Notes under the pieces: model-generated | What the model saw: only the letters and a program-made list of their open reading frames with translations | What the model was told of the DNA's origin: nothing | Databases searched by the model: none | Origin: Pterois miles | Lineage: Eukaryota; Chordata; Actinopteri; Perciformes; Scorpaenidae | Assembly: GCA_947000775.1 (NCBI GenBank) | Contig: CAMQGK010000552.1 | Span: 5,644,001-5,708,000 of the forward strand | Reading direction: 5' to 3' | Length of the DNA: 64,000 nucleotides | Position numbers and translations under genes: made by a program | In this document: piece after piece, positions 24,476-37,255 of the stretch | Layout: each line of letters begins with the position of its first letter | Position numbering within the stretch: position 1 is the first letter of the stretch

Positions 24476-27400
24476 ATGCGCGCAGTCATGTGGTGTCTAG
24501 CATGAGAAACGCAGCAGGGGTTTTGCTCCGTCGCTCTACAGAGTGATGGAGGAGGGGAGCGAGGGGGGCCAAGCTGTGATAACAAACTCCATTCACTTCA
24601 GAAATAACAACACAGCACTTAGAGTGAACCGCGGGCTCTTTTCCTCTGGGAGCCACTGATCTGCCCGAGCAAAGAGCTCAACTCATTTACTGTCATTAGC
24701 TGTTACATCACAGGATGGAGCCCTGGCTCGGCTTCCAACCGGATTGCTTATCTTCTCGTTTGCACTTTGCACACACGGACACTCCCACCGGTGCACATGT
24801 GCACATACCTAAAGAATTCCAGGGCCGGTAGTTTAGCTGGTAAACTTGCACCTGAAAACAAGCGTTATACATTAAAGAGTACAGCTATGCCAGCATAGTC
24901 TTTTTGTATGTCGATTTAGTTATTACTTATATTTTTCACTTGTATATTATGTTGAGTTTTATACTCTAATAATCTGAAAATTGAGTTTGCAATTAATTTG
25001 ACATTTTTTTTTCTTTTTGTCCCCAGTTTGGACAGCGAAGTGTCCCCCTGCTCTGCAGTCCTTGATGCTGCTAATTCCCAGCATTAGTATAGTGTAGACT
25101 AGGGTGAACACTTTTTATTCAAAAGGCAAACAACAGTTCAAGTGTGGATGAAAATAAAAAATATTTGATCCATAATGATCGGTTCAAATGCCTTGTGCTT
25201 CACCAGGGAGCATTTATAAAATGCGATGACCGTATTCTTTTGGACTCTACACCAGTGGTTCCCAAAGTAGGTGCCACAGCACCCTGAGGTGCCTTAAGGA
25301 CACACCAGTATCAGCATTTCCAATATACCAACATATCATTCTGAGGTGGCTTTCACCTCTCTGCTAGCTAAGAAAATACCCACATCCATGATGAAAAAGA
25401 TCACTGTGGGGGGTGGGGTATGATAAGCAACTGTCTTTAGCCGTCTACATATGATCAGTGGTGAAATCGCTCTGTGCTGACTGTGCCGTTACTCCTATGG
25501 GGAGAGCGGTGTTGCTCCAAATCACCACCGAGCGCCGCGCTCAAAGTTCAAATTATTTCAACTTTGACCTTGGTTTCCGCTGACCTTTCAAAGCACGACC
25601 AATAAGAACAGCTGCAACTGTTGTTGCCTAGAAACAGGGAATAGTGTCCCTTGCGCTCTTTTTGGGGAGATATCATACCTGCTGCCTCTGCAGGTCTCTG
25701 CGCCCTACCTCATTGTGAGAGAAGAGCAAATCTCTTATCATGTGAAGGCAGCTTTACACTACTCTTACCACGACAACATCTGGGAGTCATGTGTTAGTCA
25801 GTCAGTGGAGGCACCACAGGTGGTAAATATGTAATGTAGGATTGTGCTACATGGGTTTCAAATTCAACATGTTAGTTGTAATAAATTCAAACTTGATGTT
25901 GGAAAAGTTGAATGTGGAGTAACAAGTGATGCAACAAGGAGATGATCACTGACTTTACAGTGCTTATTGTGTTCAATAGGATCAAACTGGAAGCCCCTCT
26001 GCTGGTCTCTGCAGTGGTGATGAGTGGGTTACCCCTGCCCCATCCAGTTTCCCTGAGCTATTTTAACACCTCTACCTTTAGTTCAGGCAAAATCTGGTAC
26101 AGATTTGTACCATATCAGATATGGTATCTCAGAGTATGCATCTGGTCTGAAGAGGGCCTGTTATGTGTTTTTTAAAATGTAGGCTAATTTTCTGATCAAA
26201 TACGTACTCCCTCCCTACCACTATTTTGACAGTGTTTACAGTCGTAGAATCCATGTAGAGTTAGATATGAGTTAGATGAGATCAAACCTCAGACCCTCAG
26301 CTACCTGCAGCTCAAACCCTGTTCAGGTTTTATTAATACCAAACACTGGAAGACACACTAACTGGACTTTAATGTTGTCACTACAACTTGAGGTAGTTTA
26401 CGAGACAAGTAATTTGAGATAGAAACCTACCAACTTTTCATCTTTATGTCTGTAAATCAACATTTGTGACACATATTGGCTTCCTCAGGACCCCATTATT
26501 CTGTAAATCCCTGTATTGAGCTCCTGAGGGACAGTCATTTGAAAGCTTTAATGTCCATGGGAGACATAAAAACCATGCAGTGTTTTGACATTTTTGTAGG
26601 CTAGCTAGTTAGGTAAAACAGATGTTTGACTCTTTTTGTCAATTCCCATGTTGACAGCTACAAAATGGATGTTAAGCTGGGTTAAAATGTTCACTTGTGT
26701 TTTTTATCTAAATTAAAGTGTCTCTATTTAAAGACACAAGACCTACAAAGCATTTTCTAGCCTTCACCCAAAATCTGAATAAACATATATGCAGCTTTCT
26801 CTCATCTTAACATTGTTTATCACTCTTTTTCTTCCGACGCCCCCCCCCCCCCCCTCCTGGTTCTCTCTTTCCCTTTCTGGTCATCTTAACCAGTCGACAG
26901 AATGACGTGGGCCTTACAGTGCAAACAAGCACATCAGTCAGGGTCATCACAGGTCATCTTAAGGTCAGAGGTCAGCAGTCAGTCTGAGTGCAGGTAGAAG
27001 GGTAATGTTACTGTCATGCTAATTATGACAGAAGATTAGTCTCACTGGGACCTTTAAACCTGGCTATGATTGCTGGTAAAGTTTGGACAACGACAGCTGT
27101 CAACACTAACCGCTCGGTGCCCTGTAACCTAAAAATGTCTGAGAAATAACATCATTTGTGCAGTGACAAGTTATTTAAGTTTTGTTTACTTATATAATTA
27201 AAGAGTTTTAGTTATAGATGTGAAATCAGACTTTCTCATTTAATCATAATTTTATATGCTGACCTGTTTTACAGCTATGTATACAAGCAATCACTGATAT
27301 AAACAACCCTTTAACAGCATAAGTAAACATCCATAATCTAGATGTACTTGTTGTCTAGTGTTAGTCTCCCTACTAAGATCAAATTGGAAGTGAGGTTAAA

Positions 27401-28475
27401 TTGTGTTTTAGATCTACATCCATAGCCATATCAGCTTTATGTAAGGGTACAGCGAACCAGTCATTGTTGTCAAATAAACCCCAACAGGGCGATACGGCAC
27501 TTTGTGTCATGGTGGACCCTGTATGCCGTAATCCACCAATCAGAACTGAGTAGTCAACAAAGCGGTGTAATAAAAGGTGATAATATGTCAGATACTGTGT
27601 TTACAGGTTGTTTCAATTTGCCCAAAAATGGCCCAAAAAATACATCAATACCGCTTTAACTAATTCCCATCATCTTTGAGATTAATATTAGCATAGCATG
27701 CTAACGTGTTAATGTTTTAATATCAAAATGCTAAACACCTGGTACTAAATACTTGTGGGAATGTTTGGTTGTGTAATTGTTTGTAGTTTTAAGTTGTTTA
27801 AGTTGTTCATTAGAAGATCTGATTCGGTGTGTTAACTTCCAAAGCAAATACATTAAAATAAAAGTAAAAAAATGTATCATCCCAGGTTGAGTAACATTGA
27901 AGTAGATCTACTCTAATCTGGTTAATTTATTCACTGCAAAATAGTTTCTGGCACACCTTCAGTAGTGATGTGATAAACAGCAGCAGTGAGCTAAACAGTC
28001 CAACCTGCCTTCTGTATTTACACAGTCTGTCAGGTCCTGAGAGACAGAAGTGTCACTCATCACCACCTTTCCAAAAAGCAGCTGATGGGAGGGGAGGGGT
28101 TAATGGGACAGGTGAGTAGCTGTGGTATGTGTGTATGAGTCCATATGCAAACCATCAAACACAAACACTCAGCACACCTATGTTGCTCAATCAGCCGCTC
28201 AAACCCACACACACATTAGTATGAAATATTTAATACATCCTTCACCACACAACACAACACACTCCCATCACCTGTCTTTGTTTTCATAATGATTTTCATA
28301 CCATAGAGACGTGTCATACCTTGTCTAATTTAAAAATTTGTTTGTGTGTGTGTCACAATCTATCAAAACATCGCGTTGATATTTGATAATCCAAAAAAGT
28401 CCCGAAGAACAGAGCCAAGAACAGAACAATAACCGAGAATGGCAACTATGATTATGTTATGGTTAAAGTATGAAT
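24476..28475. other. Four kilobases without a supported gene
   Basis: No convincing exon was found. A CAGTGGTTCCCAAAG end at 25254-25268 resembles a hAT terminus, but no matching right end was found. A poly-C run lies at 26840-26854. A perfect 9-bp-arm hairpin TACCATATC-A-GATATGGTA lies at 26108-26126. The part 24540-24780 is GC-richer and lacks repeat character; it could be constrained noncoding sequence, which only a cross-species alignment can tell. Confidence 0.45.
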
Positions 28476-28800
28476 CCAGGGCTCCCCCCTCTGAGTCGAT
28501 TAGTCAACTAATCGGTTATTTTGGTGTAAGTTGACAAATGATTTCTTGAGTTGATTTCTTTAGTCTCGATCATTTTTTCATGCTCATTTCAAAGAAACGG
28601 AGCACATCAAGATTTAACGTGGTGCTTTTGTATCATTCAGTGTGGGGAAACTCAGTTTTATAGGTCCGTCGTTTAAATCAAGAGGAGGTATAATGTACTA
28701 TAGAGGTATAATTCTCTGCAACTGACCACTTTTATTTTAAACATCATCATTTAATTCATTGTATTGTCTAGTGAAGTTTTAAGGTGAAGCAGCTAAAACA
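28476..28800. repeat. Repeat fragment with GAGTCGATTAGTCAACTAAT end
   Basis: The end CTCTGAGTCGATTAGTCAAC followed by TAATCGGTTATTTTGG resembles the terminus of short hAT-like elements common in fish (from memory). The other end was not found and there is only one copy in the window. Confidence 0.4.
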
Positions 28801-28911
28801 GGCTGAAGTTAGTGAAAGAAGCTGGTCATGGTTTCAAGAAACAACTTGATTTATTGGTCTGAAACCCAAATCCCAAAATCCCAGTCACCACTGCCAAACT
28901 CACAGATATAT

Positions 28912-28912
28912 A

Positions 28913-28967
<55 letters not shown>
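28912..28967. repeat. (AT)n microsatellite
   Basis: Nearly pure AT dinucleotides run from CTCATATATAT to ATATATGCAAATG. It can form cruciforms. Frames through it are translations of the repeat, not genes. Confidence 0.95.
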
Positions 28968-28970
<3 letters not shown>

Positions 28971-29377
28971 AATGTATGCATTATACTGTTTATACTATAT
29001 ACAGTTCCTTCATGAACATTGGCCTTCGACATGAGAAATCAAGTAGAATCGCACAACATGATGCATCAACATCCTTCAAGCTCGGTGCGAGCACTGATAT
29101 TTTTTAGGTCATCTGTTGACACTGTCAAAGCTCATGGGTGCCTCAGATACCTCCCAAGCTGTAGTCAATCATCTGGCAAGGTCAGCTGTGGGACAAGGGT
29201 TAAGGTCAAAGGTCAGTGGTGCTCGTTGGCTCAACTGGCCGCCAGCACAGTCGGTGTCCTCGGGGGAACCACAGTGACCCAATGAACCTTGACTGCTCAC
29301 TGGATGAACGGCAGTAAGCAACATTCAAACACACAAATCACATAAACAACCACTCAGATACATGCCCTTAAAAGTGT

Positions 29378-29419
<42 letters not shown>

Positions 29420-32400
29420 AAAGCTTGACAGGTCTTCGTCAGCTCCTCAGAGGTTGTTTGCCGCTCTAACCTCTGTGTGTCTCAGTAAACAGTGTTTTGA
29501 ACTCAGAGTATGAAAGAAGAAGTTTATGCTCCTGTCGCTTGTTCGTTAAAGCCCAACACTTTCAATACATATTTATCTAACAGCAAAAGAAACACACAAA
29601 AAACAACCACACACAATCTGTATATACACACTAGCAGAGCCTTGAAATTGGCACAGATTACCTCTCATCTCTGTCAATGGAAGGTTTTCCCCTCTGATTT
29701 CGGGACCTTTTTTTTTAGGGCTTTTAAGTAAACTAATCTTTGAGCAAATACCACAGGCTGTTTCTGAAGTCTGCACATAATGGCAAGTCTTAATATATCT
29801 GAATAAGAGCAAACAGACTCAACAAGAGGCCCGCTGGAAGTTTGGGATCAAAGCTTCGGGGCACAAAGGCAGAGATTTAGCATGTTAGAGCGATCGTCAC
29901 TCTTTCACAGCCAAGTATTGTCTCTGTGTTTCTCTCCTCAAGTTCTTTGAATTCCTGCTCAGTGTAAAACGCTTATTGTTATCTGCGGGTTTTAACCGCC
30001 ACAAACCGTGTTCTGAAACATCTCTACTCTGCCTTTCAGACTCCCCTCTATTGAAGGAAAGATTAAAAAAAGGAGACCGGGCTGGGGGGGGGGGGGGGGG
30101 GAACATCAAACAGACTAACATTGCGGGTTCATGTTTTGCTGTTCAGTTATTGTTGACAGACTTGACCGGGCTGTAGTGAATCCCAGCACCTCTTTTCTGC
30201 GGTTGTGTTTTAAGTGGTTGTTGGTCCCAGTTGCCATGTATACTGGGCGTGTACCAGGTGTATTTGTACAAGATGCAGAGTTTCTGTGTGCATAAGCAGG
30301 TTCTAGCCACCATCCCAGCTCTGTTTTTTAGTCGAAAAACTGTTTGATGGTTTGGCATAAACGTGATCCCTCAGTTTGTCATCGTAGATGCAGAGTCAGG
30401 GTGTTGCACAACACCGAGGTTAAATTATTTTGTTTCCAAGGCAGCAGTCCTGGAGTTATCGCCTCCCACATTACACTTAAACAAACAGGTTTTGTCGTTG
30501 CGAGGGCCAATCTGTTCAAGCCCTGGGGTCAGTTTGATTTAGTTTGATTCATTAGAGTCTATTACACATTGCTTACATCTGATTGTATCTGATAAAGATG
30601 TAGATTGTCCATTCATTTATCTGCCAAAGTCTCTCTCTGTCACAGCGCGTGGGAGGATTAAACCACTGTGATGTTTGTACAGCACACCAGTGGAGAGCAG
30701 CTGACACATTACCAATGTGAGTGTGACTTCCAGGTTTTCATATTTGCACATGATCAACATGTTTTAACACACAAAAAAAAGTCTTTTAGACAAACACTTT
30801 TAGACATGCCATTTTGCTCATGCCATGTTTAGAAGTTGGGAAGAGTACAATGAGTGCAAGACATTGCTACACAAGTAGATTTATTCACATATGTGCATAT
30901 TTTTTTCTGTGTATGCAATATTGTAGCCTAGTATTAGCTTTTCCCAGTAAACTTTTGAATACTGTTGAAATAGGAATCTAAACAGCTCCATGCGATACAC
31001 AACAGCCTAGACAGAACTGACAGTCTGGTACAGTACAGAGAGCAGTCAGTATCAACAAAAGTAGAACAAAACAGATTTGCATAGAGGAAACATTTCCAGG
31101 GTTGACTGTTGTGGTGACAAAACATGTAGCTCACACGATGACAAAACTACTTTTCATTTTGGTGGCCTTGGCCAACTTACAAACACAGTAACTAGCTTAT
31201 GAAGCATGAATGAAGTGTTTTGGGTGAGGTACTAGCTTTTGCAGACATGCAATGGAGTTGCGACATCCCTTCAAACAGTTGTGACAATTGCACTTACAGA
31301 TTAGAGAAAGTTAAGACCCCCATTGACAATTGCATTAGGGTTAATACAGTAAGAATGTTTGATGTCCTGAAGTAAATATATAGAATCATTGATAGGAATT
31401 TTTTTAATGTTTTTATAATAAAGACATTTCCCTGGATTTATTGGTATTTAATTTTGAATTTATGTAACCTGTTATGTTTTATACTTGTGGTTAATATAAT
31501 CCAATCAAACTTTTTCCATATACTGTATGTTTTTGTATATATTTCCCTTTGCTAAGACCTTATTTGCACATGTGTCTCTATCCTTGTTCTCCCATCAGCT
31601 CAGTTCTTTTCATACATCCATGGTCAGCTCCATCGGGGCCGTTGAATGTATTTAATATAAATGTCAGTATACAACTGCTCTACAGTTGTAGCGTCGGATG
31701 ACTCACAGAGATGTGAGTGACAGCTGGCTTGACCGGACATTACCACAATACGATAGCGTTTGTCCACGACAGAGTTAGCATGCAGCTTTAGCTGTGAAGT
31801 CTACAGTCTGTCTGTAGTTCTGCTTTACCTGTCAATGTGTGAAACCCAAAGTGTTTCCATACTGTACTGTATGTGTTGTGTTTACCACTTCGGATTTAAT
31901 ATTTGAGGGTGCAGCTCGTGTCCATGTTTTGGCTGGTCCTTTTACCTCTGCATGGACTTAAATATAAGCAAATATATCAATTCTGTCATTACAAAATCAA
32001 TTTCAAAATCATAAAATTATAAATCGTGATACATGAGTGAATTAATTTTTTTTCCCCATCCGTACTGTTCATATTGGAATTGCTGAAATGAAATCGACAT
32101 CTAAGAAACTTCTCACCTCTCTCTCAACCAAACTAAAAAGTGAAATTGTTTACTGGAAATTGTTCCTCCCTTTCTCTTTAGAAGTTGTCTCTGTATTTAT
32201 TAATCTTCTTTTTCATTTTTTTTAGTTTTTTTGCAGTACTTCATACACTAATCAACAGTGTGGTAAACAAGGTTTGATCACTTATCAACAGATTACACCG
32301 ACCAGAGCCTTTTCTTCTTCTTCTTCTTCTTCTGATGGGATTAATGGAAGATTTTTACAAACAAGAGTGGCAAACTTTCCACTCTTTCACATCTCCGCTC

Positions 32401-33159
32401 ACACAGCTTTTAAGATCTTTTGTGCCACCACCTGCATCTCTTTAAATTCACAGTTTTCACCAGAGCTTGGCAGAGCTGATGGTGCTTCCTGGCACATGAT
32501 AACTTGTTATTCTTCAGAGTTCAGGGTAAAGGATGCAGGGTAAAATATGATGAGGCTGTGATTGTTGCAGCATGCCAGTGGAGGTCATGAACCACATTTG
32601 AAATATTTTAGTCTGATCCACCTGTCTGTTGTTATGTCAGTGTTAGTGTGTGTTATTCCTGCCTGTCAAACAATAGACCAATAAAAACCTTTTGAACTTC
32701 CCTAAGATTTCTTTGACATATTCAGGTACTTTACCTGCATTTGGACCGGAGGAACCTGATTCAAGTTTTACTTTCTACGCCACAGTTCCTGCTTCTCCTT
32801 CCAGCTTTCTTGTTTATGTAGTAGTCACAATAAAATAGATTTAAACGTAAAACGTATATCAGAAAAAATGGAAAGAAAACATACTGTGTATGCCCATTAA
32901 TATACTGTATAGATACCTATACTGTATATGCCTAACTAGCATTTAAGTAAGAGAGGAGAAAAAAAGTTAGTAGCAATTTAAACATATCTAACATAACATA
33001 TCTTTTGTTTATATCACATTAGATACAATATATGTATAAGGGTGAATATGAACTGCACATACAATATAGAAGTGTAGTCATTTTGCACATTTTTCACGTG
33101 CTTGTGTACCCATTTCACATGCACTGTTAGATGATAGATAGATAGACTGATAGATAAGC
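28968..33159. other. Four kilobases without a supported gene
   Basis: Contains a (CA)n tract at 29379-29420, a G-run at 30084-30101, a (TTC)n run at 32306-32331 and a GATA cluster at 33131-33156. The section 31640-31980 has the texture of an old repeat (GTGAAACCCAAAGTGTTTCC) but no second copy here. No exon with family resemblance was found. Confidence 0.45.
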
Positions 33160-33870
33160 TCTCAATCAATCACATGATGTGATCAATCACATGATTGTCC
33201 ATAGTTAATCACAATTACTCACAAATTAATCACATTTTTTTATCTATTTAAAATGTACATTAAAGGGAGAATTGTCAAGTATTTAATACCAATAAATAAT
33301 AATCAACATGGGGGTGGGCAAAAATACTGCTTTATGTAAACGTATGTATATATTTATTATTGTAAATCAATTGACAGCACAAAACAATGACAAATATTGT
33401 CCAGAAACCCCTTTAGGTTCTGCATTTAGCATAAAAAATATGCAGAATCATAAGACGGCAAACTGCAGCCCAACAGGCAACAACAGCTGTCAGTGTGTCA
33501 GTGACTTGACTTGACTATGACTTGATGCAAACTGCATGTAATTATCATAAAGTGGTCATGTCTGTAAAGGAGAGACTGGTGGGGACCCATAGAACCCATT
33601 TACATTCACATATCTTGAGATCAGAGGTCAAGGGACCCCTTTGAAAATGGTCGTGACAGTTTTTCCTCACCAAAATTTTGTGTTTAGAGTATTATTTCAC
33701 CTCCTTCTTGATAAGCTAATATAACATGGTTGGTCCCAATTGATTCTGTAGGTTTTCCAGATTCATATGAGACCAGTATCTTATAGCTTTAAAACTGAAC
33801 CTGCTACAACCTAAACATTATAAGTTGCATTTGTGCGTTAAAGAAATTAATGCTTAACATGTTATCCCTT
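33160..33870 (+). mobile_element. MITE family D, copy 2
   Basis: Collinear with 14508-15155: GTCCATAGTTAATCACAATT, TTAATCACATTTTTTTATCT, GGGAGAATTGTCAAGTATTT, AACTGCAGCCCAACAGGCAA, TTGACTATGACTTG, AGAGGTCAAGGGACCCCTTT and TGCGTTAAAGAAATTAATG. Both ends are decayed, so terminal inverted repeats are not readable. It is slightly longer in the middle than copy 1, with an extra GGAGAGACTGGTGGGGACCC part. No transposase frame. Confidence 0.75.
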
Positions 33871-33982
33871 TCCTATTAGTTAGAATAACTAAATATATCT
33901 TGTGTGATCAATTTCGGCTGGCATTGTGTGCACTTATGTGTTTTTGTATACTGTATATTTGTGTATGTAATTGTGTATATTT

Positions 33983-34301
33983 GGGGGCGGCAGTAGCTCA
34001 GTCTGTAGGGAGTTGGCTTGGGAACCGGAGGGTCACCGGTTCAAGTCCCAACATGGACCAAGAACTGAGTGTGAACTGGTAGCTGGAGAGGTGCCAGTTT
34101 ACCTCTTGGGCACTGCAGAGGTGCCCCTGAGCAAGGCACCAAACCCCCAACTGCTCGGGGCGCTTGTCAGGAGCAGCCCCATCACTCTGACATCTCGCCA
34201 TTGTTGCATGTTTGTGCATGTGTGTGTTCCGGTCTGCATGTACCATGTATAAGTTAACAACAGAGTGGAAAAAATTGAATTTCCCCTCGTGGGACTAATA
34301 A
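33983..34301 (+). mobile_element. tRNA-headed SINE, family S1, copy 1, 5' part
   Basis: The head reads GGGGGCGGCAGTAGCTCAGT with an A box TAGCTCAGTCTGTAGG at 33994-34009 and a B box GGTTCAAGTCC at 34038-34048, the internal RNA polymerase III promoter of a tRNA-derived SINE. The body (GGTGCCAGTTTACCTCTTGG, CTGAGCAAGGCACCAAACCC, GCTTGTCAGGAGCAGCCCC) is shared with copies at 43939, 59349 and 61090. The tail TGAATTTCCCC...GGGACTAATA is cut here by a MITE and resumes at 35035 with TAAAGGACTATC(TTC)n, ending at 35071. Confidence 0.85.
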
Positions 34302-35034
34302 CCTCCTGACTACCAGGGAAAAAAAAAGTTGTCACATTATCATTATTTTTTTATCCCCATCTCTTTTTAGGGTAATTAGAACACTGAAAGCATTTTTTTG
34401 AAAAAAAAAAAAGTTTTTATTTTTAAGATATCATGTGTCCTCTGTAGTGGACATCAGAACACCATACATATGAATTGGAACCTTGACGGCAACTAGTCTG
34501 TCCTGGAGAAATTATCAAAGTTAACATAAGGAGGAGTTTAACATTCCACATATTTGTCCATAACTTTTGTGTTTTTTCTGTGTTGTGCTTTGACACTATC
34601 ATGTGTCCACGGTGGACATCTGAACGCAATGAGTGAAACTGAACCTTGATGGCAAACAGTTAGTCCCAAACAAAATGCCAGGGTTTAACACTCACATAAC
34701 TGTCCATCATCACTTTTGTTTTGTGTTGACTTGTGCTTGTTTGGCGTGATACTTCAAAAAGCAATTCCCCTTCTTGGAAACACAAAGGAATACCTTGCAC
34801 TTACTTTTCCTTTTCCCATAAAATGTGCTTGCACTGACGGCGGCCATTTTGCAGGATGAAAAAGTTAAAGGTAACAAAGACCCACCCCCTTACATTTGGT
34901 ATCATTGAAAAGCCCCAGGTGTCCTCTGTAGAGAACAACAGGATTTAATGCAGTAGTATGCACTTGGTGAGAAATATTCAGGATTACAAATGTCCTCCAC
35001 AGAGGACAAATTTGAACTGCTGGTAGTCAGGAGG
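34302..35034. mobile_element. 733-bp MITE with ATAA target duplication
   Basis: The element starts CCTCCTGACTACCAG and ends with the exact reverse complement CTGGTAGTCAGGAGG, a perfect 15-bp terminal inverted repeat. It is flanked by ATAA at 34298-34301 and 35035-35038. Removing it and one ATAA restores the SINE tail GGGACTAATAAAGGA(C)TATC, as seen uninterrupted at 44212. Inside are four TGTCC...GGACA palindromic motifs (34436, 34604, 34920, 34991) and two direct copies of a segment of about 165 bp (34428-34596, 34597-34755). No protein is encoded. A 4-bp duplication fits piggyBac-like transposons, though the usual target is TTAA; the superfamily is unsettled. Confidence 0.85.
34428..34755. 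repeat. Internal 165-bp direct repeat of the MITE
   Basis: Two successive units share TATCATGTGTCC, a GTGGACATC(A/T)GAAC palindrome end, CCTTGA(C/T)GGCAA, AGTTTAACA-type and TAACATTCCACAT/TAACACTCACAT blocks, TGTCCAT, CACTTTTGT-like and a TGTGTTGTGCTTTG/TGTTGACTTGTGCTTG end. They are diverged copies, so the duplication preceded the insertion or is family-wide. Confidence 0.65.
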
Positions 35035-35071
35035 ATAAAGGACTATCTTCTTCTTCTTCTTCTTCTTCTTC
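35035..35071 (+). mobile_element. SINE family S1, copy 1, 3' tail
   Basis: The tail TAAAGGACTATC followed by (TTC)n completes the SINE begun at 33983. Copy 2 has the same tail uninterrupted (GGAATATC then (TTC)n) at 44221-44248. Confidence 0.8.
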
Positions 35072-36497
35072 TACATTTATGTATGTGCATGTGAGTATTT
35101 GTATTCTCAAAAACTTAGCCTTTGGTTTGGACTTCAGAGCCAACCAGAACTAACCAGCTATCTTCTCATTATAACATTGCAACAGTCTCAGATAGGCGTT
35201 ACTGCAGGGAACATACAGTGTATGTATACTGTACAACAAGAGAGTCCACTGGGACAAACAACACATGTGGTCAGACAGGTTTAAAACAAGTTCCCAGTTT
35301 AACTGTGTTATCTTTAAACCAGTTATTTGGAACTCTCCTTTGTAAACATCCATTAGATGTCACTGTGTTCAACTTTAACATACAGAGGAACAAAGCAGTG
35401 TGTTTTACTGTGTGATTTAAGTGACACTTTGGATTATAGGTCTACACTGGTCCAGAATTTACGACCTAATCCAAAGCTGATCCATGTAAAACCCACCGGA
35501 AACCCCAAATGTGTTCATTTTCAAAAACAGACACCAAAACGGGACCCATTCCGGACCTGTGCTCAGCTGGGTCCTGGGTCAGGGGTTAGACACCTGGAAC
35601 CAAGTGGACTCGTGACGGCTCACGATTCATCTTCAGTTTCACTTTAAAATACATATTGTCTGATTGTCTGCTCACTCTTATTTATTCATTTACACTAATT
35701 AAAGGCAAGGTGTGTGATTTTGAGATACTAGCACTAAATGAAAAAATGACCCGTGTTTACAATAGAAGCAAAAATACAACATACAAGTGGACATGGGATG
35801 GTAATCATTTCTAGTGGTGTCGTGTTATCACGGCTAAAGTAACAATGTATAGTGTGACTGACTAGTATGACCTCCCTAAGCCTTGACCTCACCTGGTACA
35901 GCTGTGGAAAATCATTATTGGGCTCTAATACACTGAGATTCAGATTAATTGTATAAGCTACATAGACGGAAATGAAAATGAATTTCCTGCTTTGTGTGAA
36001 ACCATGGTGATTGTTTGTGTCTGTTTATGTTTTATTGCTCTTACTGTAAATAGCTGCTGCTTGATTTACCTGAACGGTAATTTTCTTGCTTGCCTGTGGC
36101 TGCAGATTGCCACCTCTAAACAGCATGTTACCCTCTGTTTGCACTTGAGCTGCCAGGTTACATCAGACAGACAGACAAACACACACACTCGTGTTGACGA
36201 GAATGCACCTCGGCTGGCATTCAGTGATGGGTTATGACATGCCTGTGTTTTATAGTTGCATTTTGCCACGGAATACTCCGAGTTTCGCCCTGATGCACAG
36301 TGAAAACTCTCCCAGAGGTTCACAAAGGGTTCGTCAGCCTACGACTATGTGAGTGTGAAAGCATGCGTGTGTGTATGCGTGAGTGTGTGTTTGCGCGTAT
36401 AAACAGGTGAGCCACAGGGTGATTATGCTGTCAACTGCTGCTGAGTCATGCACATCTCCACCAAGTTAATTAGAGGTGGCAGAGCATACCTGGCTTT
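35072..36497. other. No gene seen
   Basis: No supported exon or bounded element. Confidence 0.5.
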
Positions 36498-36845
36498 TCA
36501 CACACACACACACACACACATAAATACACACATACGCAACCATGTACAACACAAAAAAATTACAGAGAGGGAGGCAAATGATATATATAAATAAACTTGC
36601 GTGCCATCCTTCGGTGCACACTCAACACTTTGATAGACTTTGACACCGTCATCCGAGGTGCATGTACATGCACACCTGCATGCTTGGGTGTCACTGTTTC
36701 CAAGGAAAGGCCCACAACCACTCATTCAGACAGATTTCTGGTTTAAGTGGTAAAAAATATAACAGCATAGAAACACCTCTAAAGTCAATAAAGTCACATA
36801 AATACTGTATATGTGTGTGTATACTGTATGTATGTATGTATATAC

Positions 36846-36877
<32 letters not shown>

Positions 36878-36972
36878 CATACATACAGCGTGTATCTATA
36901 CATATACTGTACATATACAGTTTACATACAGTATACGTGTGTATGTGCACTGTATATGTGTGTGTGTGTTTA
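36498..36972. repeat. CA, AT and TG microsatellite cluster
   Basis: A (CA)n run at 36498-36521 is followed, after ordinary sequence, by a mixed TATG/AT/GT tract at 36807-36972 containing (TGTA)n, (AT)n and ATACTGTA palindromic pieces. Frames predicted on both strands here are translations of the repeat. Confidence 0.85.
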
Positions 36973-37255
36973 GACCACAAATACAACAATTAGATTTGAA
37001 AAAAGTAGGCATGATGTTGACTTTAATGATTTAATATAATGTTAGCATAATGAATCTACTGCATCTGCAGTTTAATCTTCAATTTAAATGACTTTAATAG
37101 AATTTAGAAATGAATGAAAACCAATGGCTGCCTGTCTGATATTTTGGGAGGAACATGCTGAATGGTATGCTTTGGAAAAAAATGCAGAAAAAACATTTTT
37201 ACAAAAACACAGGTGCTGCTGTATGGCCATTTAAAATGGCTCCTTTCATGACTTT

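Noticed and set aside
25254..25268. A hAT-like CAGTGGTTCCCAAAG terminus
   Set aside because: No inverted partner end was found within several kilobases, so no element could be bounded.
26108..26126. A perfect hairpin considered as an operator or terminator
   Set aside because: Isolated 9-bp palindromes of this kind are expected by chance in 64 kb of AT-leaning vertebrate DNA, and no gene context supports a role.
28826..29034. Mirror frames on both strands across 28.8-29.0 kb
   Set aside because: Both run through the (AT)n tract; the repeated YI residues come from it.
33994..34048. A possible tRNA gene with good A and B boxes
   Set aside because: The same head occurs in four SINE copies followed by a common body and tail, and it cannot fold into a proper tRNA cloverleaf as written; it is a SINE promoter.
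36662..37034. Overlapping tyrosine/isoleucine-rich frames on both strands
   Set aside because: They are translations of TATG/AT/GT microsatellites.
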